From: Bacillota bacterium
GTDB lineage: Bacteria > Bacillota > Clostridia > Lachnospirales > Lachnospiraceae
Length of the DNA stretch: 64,000 bases
Direction of reading: 5' to 3'
NCBI GenBank assembly: GCA_023411225.1
Contig: JAEYPA010000183.1
Coordinates: 4,915-68,914, forward strand
The notes below the pieces were generated by a model. That model saw nothing but the letters and a program-made list of their open reading frames with translations. It was not told the origin of the DNA and did no database searches. How positions within the stretch are numbered: the stretch's first letter is position 1; the number at the start of each line of letters is the position of its first letter. Below are positions 1 through 8,687 of this stretch, piece after piece. Both the position numbers and the translations under genes were made by a program.

Positions 1-1
1 T

Positions 2-589
2 TCTTGGGAATTCTGGATTATCCCGGCATTGAACTGGCTGATACCTTATATCTACTGTTTCATTAGGCAATATTTAGACCGAGGACCACGTTTCCCAGAC
101 TATAACAAATTTTTTGTTTCAATGACCATTATTTTCTTTATCCCATTTACAATTATTTTTATATACATAAATTACGTGAACCCGAGCTTTATCTTTGTCT
201 ATCATCCCAAGGAATACTCCTATATTCCTTTTTATACAACAGCAACCTATATTGAAAATATTTTAAACCATACTATAAAACTTTCCAGTTTTTCAATTTA
301 CATATGTCTTTATACCCTGTTATTTTTACCTTTAGGTTATCATATACGTTTATTGGCCAAATCCTTTTCACTGGTAACCCGTTTTATACTCTTTGCAGTT
401 ATTTGTGTTGGTGCGGAAATCATTAAGATACCTATTTTAGATACCTTTAACATTGATAACATTTTTTATTCCTTTATTGGAATATTATTAGGCGCCGGTT
501 TGTTTTCTTTCGTAGATTACAAGCACTACCAAAAGAAGGATAGAGAATATCTATATAAATCATCCTTCAATTTTACATATCGGTATTAA
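2..589 (+). CDS. VanZ-like membrane protein, 5' truncated by window edge
   Basis: The reading frame is open from the first bases (S-W-E-F-W before the first possible TTG at 29), so the gene very likely starts upstream of the window. At least 195 residues are visible with about four to five hydrophobic segments. The pattern FIPFYT, then LFLPLGYHIRLL, an E-I-I-K segment and F-NIDNIFYSFIGILLGAGL matches the VanZ-like family: short helices, a conserved acidic residue in the third, and a D/N-N-x-x-G motif before the last. Members are linked to glycopeptide or lipoglycopeptide resistance and cell-envelope functions, but the biochemical role of most is unknown. The gene is convergent with the AI-2E-type gene and separated from it by a bidirectional terminator. 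Family assignment is fairly sure; function is not. Confidence 0.7.
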   Translation, partial: SWEFWIIPALNWLIPYIYCFIRQYLDRGPRFPDYNKFFVSMTIIFFIPFTIIFIYINYVNPSFIFVYHPKEYSYIPFYTTATYIENILNHTIKLSSFSIYICLYTLLFLPLGYHIRLLAKSFSLVTRFILFAVICVGAEIIKIPILDTFNIDNIFYSFIGILLGAGLFSFVDYKHYQKKDREYLYKSSFNFTYRY

Positions 590-612
590 TGTCAGAAGAA
601 TATTATTAAAAT

Positions 613-655
613 AAAAGAGAGAAAAGACAGTGAATATCTGCTTTTCTCTCTTTTT
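613..655. terminator. Bidirectional intrinsic terminator
   Basis: Stem AAAGAGAGAAAAG.CA / TGCTTTTCTCTCTTT of about 14 bp with an A-run on one side and a T-run on the other. It lies between the convergent VanZ-like and AI-2E-type genes and can serve both strands. Confidence 0.8.
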
Positions 656-664
656 ACGAGATTT

Positions 665-1978
665 CTAGAATTTTCGATATTTATTTATATCATTAATTAT
701 AATCTGTATTCCTCGAATTAATGTGTCGAACAAACCTGCTCGGTACAGATTTACTACAATCATACCAATCGGTATTCCAACAATAACTCCAAAAAGACCA
801 CCAAACCGGTATCCAATAAAAAGAAAGAACAGTGTCATAAGTGGAGTTAAGCCAATGCTATCTCCTACCATCTTAGGTTGTAAGAGTTGTTTAACAGTCT
901 GACAAATTATATATAGCGCAAGAAGAATCAGCGTCTCCTGATACCTTTTATTCAGCAAATCAATAAGCATCCACGGCCATAAGACTGTTCCTGTACCAAA
1001 AACTGGAAGTAAGTCTAAAAATGCTATCAGCAATGCTAATAGCAAAGCATAATCCGCAGATATAATCTTCAAACCAATAAATAGTATAATTGTAATAATG
1101 ACCATAATCTTAAACTGGGCTTTAAAATAGCCCCCTACTGCTTTTTTAAAATTAGAGGTAACTAGATTATAGTAATTTAATGACGACTCTGGAATCCATT
1201 TCTTAAAACCTTCCACCATATGATCTTTTTCAGCAATAAAGAAATAGGATGAAATAATAGTAATTATAAACATGAAGAATCCATTACCCACAGCCTTTAC
1301 CATATCAGAGGCATCTCCTATGGTAGGTCTTTTCATATTGGATAAGAACTCCTTGATATACTCATCCAAATGAAGGAAAAAATTCTCGATTCCTTGAGTA
1401 ATCTTTGTAGGAAACAATTTATACTTTTCTCCAAATTCATTGGCAATACCTGTTAATGACTTTTCAAAATCAGAATATATATTATCTAGGTTTCCAATCA
1501 TACTGGAAGCCTGCCTAAAAACTTGATTACCAATGATATAAAGTAGCAGAATCACAGCTCCCAGAACAACAATAATGATAAAAGCTGAACTGAATTTACG
1601 GACAATCTTTAGCTTACGCTCCAAAAACTTTACTAATGGGTTGCAGATCATGGCAATAATCCAACCTATCACAAACGGAATAAAGAACCCTAACAATCTT
1701 GGAACTCCTAGTATAAGAAACAATAACACTAAGAAAGCTAGCATAAGATTAATCACTATTTTCAGATATAACTGCCATTTTTTTATATTTCCCGACTCGA
1801 ACTCTTGGGTTGGGGTATTAGGAATCTTGTACACAATCGTCTTTTTGTCTGTGACTATTTTCTTTATGTTTGCACTTATCTTGTTTGTGTGTTTATGTGA
1901 TTTCATATCATTGTCACTTGTCATTGGCTGCTCAGTAGTATTTTGTTGTATATTTTCTTTTCCAGGCTTCTTACTCAT
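665..1978 (-). CDS. AI-2E family transporter (PerM-like permease), copy 1
   Basis: A 437-residue polytopic membrane protein of the AI-2E/PerM/YtvI family (PF01594). A hydrophilic N-terminal tail of about 65 residues, rich in Lys and Asn, precedes paired membrane helices, a central amphipathic region, and the C-terminal helix cluster with the family-typical LLPVFGTGTVLWPW and GDSIGLTPLMTLFFLFIGYRFGGLFGVIVGIP regions (given here in parts). Family members export small molecules or act as Na+/H+ antiporters, so the substrate cannot be told from sequence. I chose ATG at 1978 because GGAG lies 6 bases upstream; the earlier ATG at 1990 has no ribosome binding site. It is transcribed alone after the bidirectional terminator at 613-655 (its own 3' end). 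Two further paralogues lie at 31031 and 48676; in Firmicutes one such paralogue (YtvI) is sporulation-linked. Confidence 0.85.
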   Translation of the reverse strand: MSKKPGKENIQQNTTEQPMTSDNDMKSHKHTNKISANIKKIVTDKKTIVYKIPNTPTQEFESGNIKKWQLYLKIVINLMLAFLVLLFLILGVPRLLGFFIPFVIGWIIAMICNPLVKFLERKLKIVRKFSSAFIIIVVLGAVILLLYIIGNQVFRQASSMIGNLDNIYSDFEKSLTGIANEFGEKYKLFPTKITQGIENFFLHLDEYIKEFLSNMKRPTIGDASDMVKAVGNGFFMFIITIISSYFFIAEKDHMVEGFKKWIPESSLNYYNLVTSNFKKAVGGYFKAQFKIMVIITIILFIGLKIISADYALLLALLIAFLDLLPVFGTGTVLWPWMLIDLLNKRYQETLILLALYIICQTVKQLLQPKMVGDSIGLTPLMTLFFLFIGYRFGGLFGVIVGIPIGMIVVNLYRAGLFDTLIRGIQIIINDINKYRKF

Positions 1979-2078
1979 ACATTTCTCCATATTATATTAG
2001 AACTCAGAAAACCTAACATTTTCTACCATTCCATTATATAAGTAATATATCATAAATCATCGTAAAATAACAAGATAA

Positions 2079-2921
2079 TTAGTGTTTTATAAATGGTCTT
2101 GCTACTAATGTAGCAAAAAAAACGACAGCTGCTACAATAACAATAGTTGGACCTGTAGCGGTATTATTATAGTAAGACAAAATTAACCCTAATATACCTG
2201 AAAAAACGGAAATCAGTATTGAGAATAAGTGATATTCTCTCATGTCATCTGCCAAATTACGACTAGCAGCAGCTGGTAAAATAAGAAGCGCATTGATGAT
2301 TAATATACCCACCCACTTTATTGATAACATCACAATAACTGCAATTAGCACAACAAATAGATTGTCAATTAGGATAACCCTAACTCCTCTGCTTTTGGCT
2401 AAGGACCTATTTACACTTAAAGCGTGTAGCTTGTTAAAGGCAAAAAGCCAAAAGACTATAGTAACCACAAAAATAAGCAACAGAAATACTATTTCCTTTG
2501 CAGTAATACTTAGTATATCTCCTACCAAAAGACTGGAGTATTTGGAAAAATTACCGCCTTTAGAAAGAATCACAAGACCTATTGCAGTACTAAAGGATGC
2601 AAATACCGAAATAATCGTATCTGTAGAAATCGTATTCATGCGCTTAATCTTATTTAACAAAAGTGCAAAAATAACTGCAAAAGTAACCATGGACAGACTT
2701 GTATCAGCAATTCCAAAAATAACACCTATTGCAATTCCAGTAAATGCAGAGTGCCCTAAGGCTTCAGAAAAGAAGGCCATACGATTATTTACAATCATTG
2801 TGCCCAGCAGGCCGAACAATGGGGTGATAATTAATATCGCCATAAAGGCATTCTTCATAAAATCATACTGAATCCATTGAAATGGAAGTAACGTTTCTAA
2901 AATCTTATAAATTACGTTCAT
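2079..2921 (-). CDS. znuB: Metal ABC transporter permease (ZnuB/AdcB family)
   Basis: A 280-residue integral membrane protein with about eight hydrophobic helices and the ABC-3 family signature. FFSEALGHSAFTGIAIG near residue 30 is the metal-permease motif next to the first helices. The TDTIISVFASFSTAIGLVILS stretch and the C-terminal ILLPAAASRNLA-type segment are also typical. It would form the channel of a Zn2+ (or Mn2+) importer with the ATPase and binding protein encoded just upstream. Its ATG overlaps the ATPase stop codon by 4 bases (ATGA) and has a strong GGAGGAGG ribosome binding site, so it is translationally coupled. It is the last gene of the operon. Confidence 0.93.
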   Translation of the reverse strand: MNVIYKILETLLPFQWIQYDFMKNAFMAILIITPLFGLLGTMIVNNRMAFFSEALGHSAFTGIAIGVIFGIADTSLSMVTFAVIFALLLNKIKRMNTISTDTIISVFASFSTAIGLVILSKGGNFSKYSSLLVGDILSITAKEIVFLLLIFVVTIVFWLFAFNKLHALSVNRSLAKSRGVRVILIDNLFVVLIAVIVMLSIKWVGILIINALLILPAAASRNLADDMREYHLFSILISVFSGILGLILSYYNNTATGPTIVIVAAVVFFATLVARPFIKH

Positions 2922-3754
2922 GCTTCCTCCTCCATATACTTGGCATTTCCAAATACCTTCTTGAATTCGTCACTTTTAAATACCTCTGCTACTGTCCCTT
3001 CTTTAAGAATATCTCTATCTAGCAGTACTACATAATCTGCATATTTGGCCACATATTCTAGATCATGGCTGATTAGTATTGCCGCCAGATCATAATGCTC
3101 CTTAAGGTTTACAATATTTTTATAAAATAGATCCATACCATTCTGGTCGATACCGGAAACAGGTTCATCTAGAAGAAGTAGGTTTGGAACTGGCATAGTA
3201 GCAATAGAAAGCAATACCCTCTGAAGTTCTCCTCCAGACAGGTCACACACTGCTTTATCAATCAATCCCTCTGCATCAAAAAACTGTAGTTGTTGTTTGA
3301 TTGCATCATAATATTTCTTACTTTTAAATAAAAATACCGGCTTATTGCTGATACAACTTGCGAATAAGTCATATACACTGGTTGGGGTATTTTTAGGAAT
3401 ATTTAAAACCTGAGGTACATACCCAATTTTCAGTTTCTCATTCTTCTTAGTTCCATTACTCCCTTCTCCCGTACAGCAGGAATTCTCTCCATGATGAAAT
3501 TCTATTTTACCTGTATGTGGAATCTCTCCTAAAATTGCTTTCATTAACGTAGATTTACCCGCTCCATTACGCCCAATAATAGCTGTCAGTCTGCCACAGT
3601 GAATGTGAAGATTGACGTGTTCTAAGACTACTTGGTCACCAAAAATAACTCCAATATCCTGAATTTTAATACAATGGGTACCACAAGCCTTCTGTTCCTT
3701 ACCTGCGGGGGCAATTGGTTCCACTAAACTTTGTGTCATTATGTGTTTATTCAT
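2918..3754 (-). CDS. znuC: Metal ABC transporter ATP-binding protein (ZnuC/AdcC family)
   Basis: A 278-residue ABC ATPase. Walker A GRNGAGKST is near residue 61, the signature LSGGELQRV near 168, Walker B LLLLDEPVSGID near 187 and the switch His in ISHDLEY near 229. The order binding protein-ATPase-permease and the permease type place it in the zinc/manganese importer family. The N-terminal 25 residues before the ATPase core are an extension with no known role. A Cys-containing insert (about residues 103-112, E-N-S-C-C-T-G) sits between Walker A and the Q-loop, which is unusual for ZnuC and might bind metal; that is a guess. It lies 12 bases after the binding-protein gene. Confidence 0.93.
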   Translation of the reverse strand: MNKHIMTQSLVEPIAPAGKEQKACGTHCIKIQDIGVIFGDQVVLEHVNLHIHCGRLTAIIGRNGAGKSTLMKAILGEIPHTGKIEFHHGENSCCTGEGSNGTKKNEKLKIGYVPQVLNIPKNTPTSVYDLFASCISNKPVFLFKSKKYYDAIKQQLQFFDAEGLIDKAVCDLSGGELQRVLLSIATMPVPNLLLLDEPVSGIDQNGMDLFYKNIVNLKEHYDLAAILISHDLEYVAKYADYVVLLDRDILKEGTVAEVFKSDEFKKVFGNAKYMEEEA

Positions 3755-3766
3755 AATTTCTCCCTT

Positions 3767-4816
3767 TTACTGATATAAAGCTTCTTTCAGTACTGATAAA
3801 TTAGAGATCAAACTGTTGATATAGGCATCTTTTGTCATTACACCAGAAACCATGGTATCTAATACATAAACCTTTGCTCCTGTTTCTTCCGCTATACGGT
3901 TAGCTATGTTGGTATCAAATTGTGCTTCAATAAATAGAACTTGAATCTTGTGTCTTTTTATCTCTTCTATTACTTCAGCTATCTCACCAGCACTTAATGA
4001 AGTCTCACCATCTATATCTATACTATAAGCCACTTCGATTCCAAGACAATTTAAGATATATTCCATTGCATCGTGGAAAATTATAACTTGACTCTGAGAG
4101 CTTGTTCCCAATTCTTCATATTGTCTCCACACCTTCATAATCCGCTGTTTATAGGCCTTTAAATTCTCTTCATATTGTTCCTCATGGGCGCTGTCATTGG
4201 CAATCAGCTTTCTTGTGATATTCTCCAGTTGTAAGATATATCTGGTTGGATCCATCCAAATATGGCCATTATAGGCGCCGTGGTCATGTCCCTCTGTATC
4301 ATGGTCGGTATCCTCATCGTGACTGTGGTCCACATCCTCTTCATGAGTGTGGTCCATATCTTCTTTCTCATGGGTATGTTCTTCTCCTTCTAACAGAGAT
4401 ATATTCTCACTAGAGTCAACAATAACCAGATCATTGTAACGGCTTACCACTTCCTCTACATAACTTTCCATATCTCCACCATTTATGATCAGCATATCTG
4501 CATGTTCAAGCTTCTTCATGTCATTTGTGGTTAGTTGATAATCATGCGGACAACCTACCTGTTGGCTCATAAGGTTTTCTACTGTAATTCCCTCTACCCC
4601 TTCTGTAAGATTTAAAGCAGCTATATACATCGGATAAAAAGATGTTACAATATTTTGAATCTTTTCCCCTGGCTTATTATTGGAAGCACCATTGGATGTT
4701 GTATCCTCATGTTTCTTAGGAGCATTCACCCCGTAGGTAATCAGAGTGCTGATAGCCGTAATGCCAAACATAATGCCCGCTAGTAAAATAAGTTTTTTCC
4801 CTTTCTTTCTTGCCAT
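3767..4816 (-). CDS. znuA: Metal ABC transporter substrate-binding protein (ZnuA family)
   Basis: A 349-residue cluster A-I binding protein. Residues 9-29 form a hydrophobic N-terminal segment, but no lipobox Cys follows, so the protein is probably held by an uncleaved anchor or released. Metal-ligand motifs are visible: H91 in CPHDY, H185 in GHIWMDP, a further His in IIFHDAMEY and a C-terminal acidic ligand. Between residues 146 and 180 is a His/Asp/Glu-rich loop with at least nine His residues, typical of zinc-specific ZnuA and proposed to act as a zinc chelator or sensor. It heads the znuA-C-B operon. A zinc-responsive (Zur or AdcR) operator is expected upstream in 4817-4924, but I could not identify a convincing one. 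Confidence 0.93.
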   Translation of the reverse strand: MARKKGKKLILLAGIMFGITAISTLITYGVNAPKKHEDTTSNGASNNKPGEKIQNIVTSFYPMYIAALNLTEGVEGITVENLMSQQVGCPHDYQLTTNDMKKLEHADMLIINGGDMESYVEEVVSRYNDLVIVDSSENISLLEGEEHTHEKEDMDHTHEEDVDHSHDEDTDHDTEGHDHGAYNGHIWMDPTRYILQLENITRKLIANDSAHEEQYEENLKAYKQRIMKVWRQYEELGTSSQSQVIIFHDAMEYILNCLGIEVAYSIDIDGETSLSAGEIAEVIEEIKRHKIQVLFIEAQFDTNIANRIAEETGAKVYVLDTMVSGVMTKDAYINSLISNLSVLKEALYQ

Positions 4817-4924
4817 CTTTCTACCCTTTCTTTATATATAAGTATGGTAAATTTCCAATCCACTTCATTACCCTGTTATTTGGAATATTTTTTACCTTTT
4901 AGCGTAAAATATTTTCTATCATGC

Positions 4925-4965
4925 AAAAAATCATCTTATTGCAAACGAATTGCAATAAGATGATT
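4925..4965 (-). terminator. Intrinsic terminator after the DUF368 gene
   Basis: A perfect 16-bp inverted repeat (4929-4944 and 4950-4965) with a 5-base loop, followed on the minus strand by TTTTTT. It closes the Rrf2-DUF368 transcription unit and isolates it from znuA. Confidence 0.93.
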
Positions 4966-4997
4966 ATAATCTAGAACTTATCCATTGTCAACAAGTG

Positions 4998-5852
4998 TTA
5001 TTCTCTTCCTAAATAATAAGCAATTACAAACCCAATGGCAAAAGTCATGATACTGCCAAATACATTTCCAAATCCCAATTGTGGCATTCTAGCATTCATC
5101 AACACGGCAAATGGGGATGCTGTAACCAAACCAAGGATACCACTAAAGGTCAAAGCCTCCCATTTACGAAGGAGTATTTCAATAATCTTAGCGATTACAA
5201 AGATTCCAATCACCACGCCAATTCCAAATGGGAATAACACAGCTGCTTTGCTAATTAAAGAGTCCCAGTTTCCACTAGACAGTGCTCTCACAAATTCATT
5301 AATATAAGTTAATATTGGTTCATAATATCCCAAGATCATTAAAATCATAGAGCCGCTAACACCTGGAATTACCATGGTAGCCGACGCGATAACCCCAATA
5401 ATAAATACCATTAGTAACTGAGTTGGTTCAGTAGATAATTCCACAAAGTTAGCATTTTGCCCCTTCATTAATTGAAGTCCTATAATCAGAGCAAAAAAGA
5501 AGCAAAAACATAGACCACAACCTACACCAATTTTCTTTCCTTTGAGGCGACCTACAATAGCCTGTAATCCACCAAGAATTAAGCCTATAAAAGCAAAGTT
5601 TGTCTGCATATTATAGTTATCTAGTAAGATTCCAATAATTTGTGCAAGCCCTACCAGACCGACTACCATTCCCAATAAATACGGAAGCAGTGTCTTAATA
5701 CTTTTCTTAAACTGTGAAAATAAATGGGTAACTGCAAAAATAATGTCATCATATATTCCCATGGATACCGCCATGGTACCACCACTAACTCCGGGAATTA
5801 TATTGGCTACCCCCATAAACATTCCCTTTAGTACATCTATTAATAATTTCAT
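4998..5852 (-). CDS. DUF368 (PopT-type) membrane protein, candidate undecaprenyl-phosphate translocase
   Basis: A 284-residue polytopic protein with about eight membrane segments. Two copies of the family motif are visible, IIPGVSGGTMA near residue 18 and VIPGVSGSMIL near 160, each followed by a GYY/GIY element, which suggests an internal duplication. DUF368 proteins have been reported in other bacteria (PopT) to recycle undecaprenyl phosphate across the membrane for cell-wall synthesis; applying that here is by family only. The gene lies 57 bases after an Rrf2-type regulator and they share the terminator at 4925-4965, so they are probably cotranscribed. C-terminal residues end abruptly after YYLGRE. 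Confidence 0.88.
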   Translation of the reverse strand: MKLLIDVLKGMFMGVANIIPGVSGGTMAVSMGIYDDIIFAVTHLFSQFKKSIKTLLPYLLGMVVGLVGLAQIIGILLDNYNMQTNFAFIGLILGGLQAIVGRLKGKKIGVGCGLCFCFFFALIIGLQLMKGQNANFVELSTEPTQLLMVFIIGVIASATMVIPGVSGSMILMILGYYEPILTYINEFVRALSSGNWDSLISKAAVLFPFGIGVVIGIFVIAKIIEILLRKWEALTFSGILGLVTASPFAVLMNARMPQLGFGNVFGSIMTFAIGFVIAYYLGRE

Positions 5853-5909
5853 CGCTTACCTCACACTTTTTCATTCTCATACGTTACTATTATTCATTTT
5901 AATCAAAAC

Positions 5910-6356
5910 CTAAATATAATATTCTAATGTTTTCTCTTTTTGGATGCTTTCACTCTTCTTTACAATATCATCCAGAGTTACTCCTTCCAATACATTTATA
6001 ATCTGTTCCCACATTTTGTTCCAAACTGGTCTTGTGCTGCAGCAGGAAGGATCCATTCCACATTCTGCTTCTCCCTGTAAACAATCCAATAAAATCATAT
6101 TGTTCTCTACTGCGTCTAGAATCTCATATATTGTAATAGATTCCGATGCTTTGGCCAGTTTATATCCACCATTGGCCCCTCTTGTACTAAGTATCAACTT
6201 TTTTCTCCGTAGTGCAGCCACAATTTGTTCCAAATATTTTTCTGAAAGCTGTCTTCTAGTTGCAATATTCTTTATACTCTCCACCCCATCTTGGGAATGA
6301 ATTGCAAGATCTGTCATTGCTTCAATCGCATAGATCCCTTTGGTTGATATTTTCAT
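5910..6356 (-). CDS. Rrf2 family transcriptional regulator with IscR-like cysteines
   Basis: A 148-residue winged-helix regulator. It starts with MKISTKGIYAIEAM, the usual Rrf2 opening, followed by the recognition helix SEKYLEQIVAALRRKKL and the wing STRGANGGYKLAK. Cysteines at 92, 99 and 105 (plus 106) sit where IscR carries its Fe-S ligands (C92, C98, C104 in E. coli), so iron-sulfur sensing is likely. It is not next to isc/suf or cysteine genes here; its neighbour downstream is the DUF368 gene. An imperfect palindrome CTAGATATTTTTCTAG lies about 80 bases upstream (around 6433) and could be an autoregulatory site, but that is weak. Confidence 0.88.
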   Translation of the reverse strand: MKISTKGIYAIEAMTDLAIHSQDGVESIKNIATRRQLSEKYLEQIVAALRRKKLILSTRGANGGYKLAKASESITIYEILDAVENNMILLDCLQGEAECGMDPSCCSTRPVWNKMWEQIINVLEGVTLDDIVKKSESIQKEKTLEYYI

Positions 6357-6497
6357 ATTTACGCCATCCTATCTTCCATCTGGTTTAAACTGATTTTCCT
6401 TGTAAAACAACTATTTTATTATATCCTTTATCTAGAAAAATATCTAGTACCTATAATTTACAGATTGGCACTGTTAATTATATTAAAACTGGTTCTT

Positions 6498-6527
6498 TTA
6501 ACAATACCAGATTAAGTGTAGTATAAG
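6498..6527 (+). promoter_or_regulatory. Candidate sigma-A promoter for the ECF S component gene
   Basis: TTAACA (6498-6503), an 18-base spacer and TATAAG (6522-6527), about 50 bases before the start codon. No riboswitch-like structure is apparent in the short leader. Confidence 0.5.
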
Positions 6528-6576
6528 AACAACATTTACATAACAAACTATTTTATTATTCTGGGGAGGAATTTAT

Positions 6577-7140
6577 ATGACATCTCAAAAAAATCTAAAA
6601 CTTGTAATCGGCGCCATGTTTACTGCCTTATGCTTTATTTGCACTGTATTCATACCAATACCTTCCATTAAGGGGTATACTAATCTTGGCGACGGAATGG
6701 TAATTCTATCAGGCATTTTACTTGGACCACTTTATGGTGGTATGGCTGCTGGAATCGGTTCTATGTTTGCTGACTTATTCTTAGGATATACTTCATACGC
6801 TATTGCCACGCTACTTATTAAATCAACTGCAGCAATTGCTGCTTGGTTGATATATAAAGGGGTTAGTAATATAACTAAGAAACCCCTAATACGCGTTATC
6901 TCTGTATCCCTAGGGGGTATAGGTACAGGAATTGTAGTAACTTCGTGTTATTTTTTATATGATATGTCTGTCATGGGCCTTGGAATGAGTGCTGCTGCCG
7001 GAATTCCAGGGAATCTGGTACAGAATTTCTTTGGTATTTTGATTTCTACCATCATGTTTCCTGTGCTTTACCGTATCCCTACAGTTCGTAATTTTTCTCA
7101 ATCTATCTACCCAGCAGAAAGAAAAGTGAGAATGAAATGA
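6577..7140 (+). CDS. ECF transporter S component, unknown vitamin substrate
   Basis: A 187-residue membrane protein with about six helices. The N-terminal KLVIGAMFTALCFICT segment, the NLGDGMVILSGILLGPLYGGMAAGIGSMFADL region (cited in parts; residues 36-66) and the IPGNLVQNFFGI C-terminal helix are typical of substrate-capture (S) subunits of energy-coupling-factor transporters. The start has a GGGGAGG ribosome binding site. No EcfA/EcfT genes are nearby, so it is a group II S component sharing a module encoded elsewhere. The substrate cannot be assigned; related clades handle pyridoxine-, pantothenate- or hydroxymethylpyrimidine-type compounds. It has its own terminator at 7149-7183. Confidence 0.82.
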   Translation: MTSQKNLKLVIGAMFTALCFICTVFIPIPSIKGYTNLGDGMVILSGILLGPLYGGMAAGIGSMFADLFLGYTSYAIATLLIKSTAAIAAWLIYKGVSNITKKPLIRVISVSLGGIGTGIVVTSCYFLYDMSVMGLGMSAAAGIPGNLVQNFFGILISTIMFPVLYRIPTVRNFSQSIYPAERKVRMK

Positions 7141-7148
7141 CTTTACAT

Positions 7149-7183
7149 CAAAAAACTGTCCCTAAATCAGAGACAGTTTTTTT
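7149..7183. terminator. Bidirectional terminator between ECF S gene and receiver gene
   Basis: AAAAACTGTC / GACAGTTTTTT stem with an 11-base loop and a 7-base T-run on the plus strand. The stop codon of the minus-strand receiver gene (7162-7164) falls in the loop, so both convergent genes share it. Confidence 0.85.
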
Positions 7184-7554
7184 AATTCATTTTGAAATTT
7201 CTGAGGATCAATAGGCTTGCCCGCATAAGCAATGCAACCAAGCTGAAACGCCTTTTGCACATTACGACCATCTGTTAATGCAGTGGTCATAATAACCTTA
7301 CTTCTGTTATTCTCCAGTATCTTTGCGTCTTCCTCTAACTTTCTTATCTGTTTTAGGGCTTCATACCCATCCAGCTCTGGCATCATGATATCCAGACAAA
7401 TGAGATCATAAGGCTCCCCATCCTCAATAGCTATCAAAACAGCCTCAATGGCTTCCATCCCATCTACTGTAATATCACATTTTCCATATTGTTCTAACAT
7501 ACGAAGCATAAAGCTTCTACTGGCAAAATCATCCTCAGCAATTAATATTTTCAC
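7162..7554 (-). CDS. Stand-alone response regulator receiver (CheY-like)
   Basis: A 130-residue single receiver domain without an output domain. The acidic pocket D8/D9, the phospho-acceptor D55 in LICLDIMMPELDG, T91 and K113 (AGKPID) are all present, so it should be phosphorylatable. The start is GTG at 7554, with GGGGGA 6 bases upstream. It is the last gene after two aminotransferases, 27 bases downstream of hisC. No histidine kinase is in the window, so its partner is unknown; such orphan receivers often act in phosphorelays or chemotaxis-like signalling. Confidence 0.9.
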   Translation of the reverse strand: MKILIAEDDFASRSFMLRMLEQYGKCDITVDGMEAIEAVLIAIEDGEPYDLICLDIMMPELDGYEALKQIRKLEEDAKILENNRSKVIMTTALTDGRNVQKAFQLGCIAYAGKPIDPQKFQNELKKLSLI

Positions 7555-7581
7555 ACAGGTTCCCCCTTATCTCTGTCTCTA

Positions 7582-8640
7582 CTACTGAGACTGATACTCC
7601 TTTATGGCCACAATCAAACGGTCCATTTCCTCATCGGTACCTATGCTGATTCTTAAGTAATTCATAATCCTTGCTGTGTCAAAATGACGTACATAAATAT
7701 GTTGCTCCCGTAGCCACAAAAATAAATCATTACAATCAAGAGCTGGATGTGTAGCAAATAAAAAGTTTGCCTTAGAATCCGCTATCACAAAACCAAGTCT
7801 TTCTAATTCCCTCTTCGTCCTATCTCTAGTACCGATAATTTTATTAATATTACCGTAGAAATGATCCTTATCCTTCACTGCTTCAACCCCTGCCAAAAGA
7901 GAGGTTGTATTCAATGTATAGGAATTTATGGAATACTTCACATCATTAATGGCCTTAATCAAATCCGGATTTCCCATACAGTACCCAATACGGATACCAG
8001 CCATAGAGCGAGATTTACTAAAAGTTTGAACCACCAGCAAATTCTCATATTTATTAATTAGCTTGATTGCAGATTCCCCGCCAAAGTCAATGTATGCTTC
8101 ATCCACAATAACTACCACATCCTGATTATGCTTTAAAATATCTTCGATAAAAGTAAGGGGTTCGCATATGGAGGTTGGAGCATTAGGATTGGCAATGACT
8201 ACCCCTCCATTTTCTTTATAGTAGTCCTCCTTACAAATTCTGAAGCTCTCGTCTAATGGAATCTGTTCATATGGAATTCGATGAACATTGGCCCAAACGT
8301 CATAGAAGGAATAAGTAATGTCTGGAAATAAAATAGGTTTCTTACTATTAAAAAACGTCATAAATGCTGTAGAAAGAACATCATCTGACCCAACGCCTAC
8401 AAATACTTGATTCCTTTCCAGTCCATAAAACTCTGCCAACACACTTACCAAAGAATTGCATAGAGGATCTGGATACAATCGGAGTCTGTCTACATCCATA
8501 TTTTCAATTATTTCTTTCACTCCTGGTGCAGGAGGATACGGATTCTCATTGGTGTTCAGTTTGATTATATCTGATATATTAGGTTGTTCTCCCGGAACAT
8601 AGGGCTCCACCTTACGTATATTGGCTTCCCATGGTTTCAT
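7582..8640 (-). CDS. hisC: Histidinol-phosphate aminotransferase (HisC-type)
   Basis: A 352-residue class I/II PLP aminotransferase. It opens with KPWEANIRKVEPYVPGEQP, the N-terminal pattern of HisC. LNTNENPYPPAPGV, GVGSDDVL, ANPNAPTS and the PLP lysine in VQTFSKSRSMAGIRIGY follow in order. It converts imidazole-acetol phosphate and glutamate to histidinol phosphate, and HisC-like enzymes may also act on aromatic amino acids. It lies outside any his operon, 47 bases after another aminotransferase, which makes a broader substrate role possible. Confidence 0.9.
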   Translation of the reverse strand: MKPWEANIRKVEPYVPGEQPNISDIIKLNTNENPYPPAPGVKEIIENMDVDRLRLYPDPLCNSLVSVLAEFYGLERNQVFVGVGSDDVLSTAFMTFFNSKKPILFPDITYSFYDVWANVHRIPYEQIPLDESFRICKEDYYKENGGVVIANPNAPTSICEPLTFIEDILKHNQDVVVIVDEAYIDFGGESAIKLINKYENLLVVQTFSKSRSMAGIRIGYCMGNPDLIKAINDVKYSINSYTLNTTSLLAGVEAVKDKDHFYGNINKIIGTRDRTKRELERLGFVIADSKANFLFATHPALDCNDLFLWLREQHIYVRHFDTARIMNYLRISIGTDEEMDRLIVAIKEYQSQ

Positions 8641-8687
8641 TTCATCATTCCTCTCTCTTACTCTGGCACATTATGTATAACCGAATA

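Noticed and set aside
1575..2000. Plus-strand ORF of 141 codons opposite the first AI-2E gene
   Set aside because: It lies antisense to a clear family member, has no ribosome binding site or recognisable domain, and ends in the noncoding 5' region.
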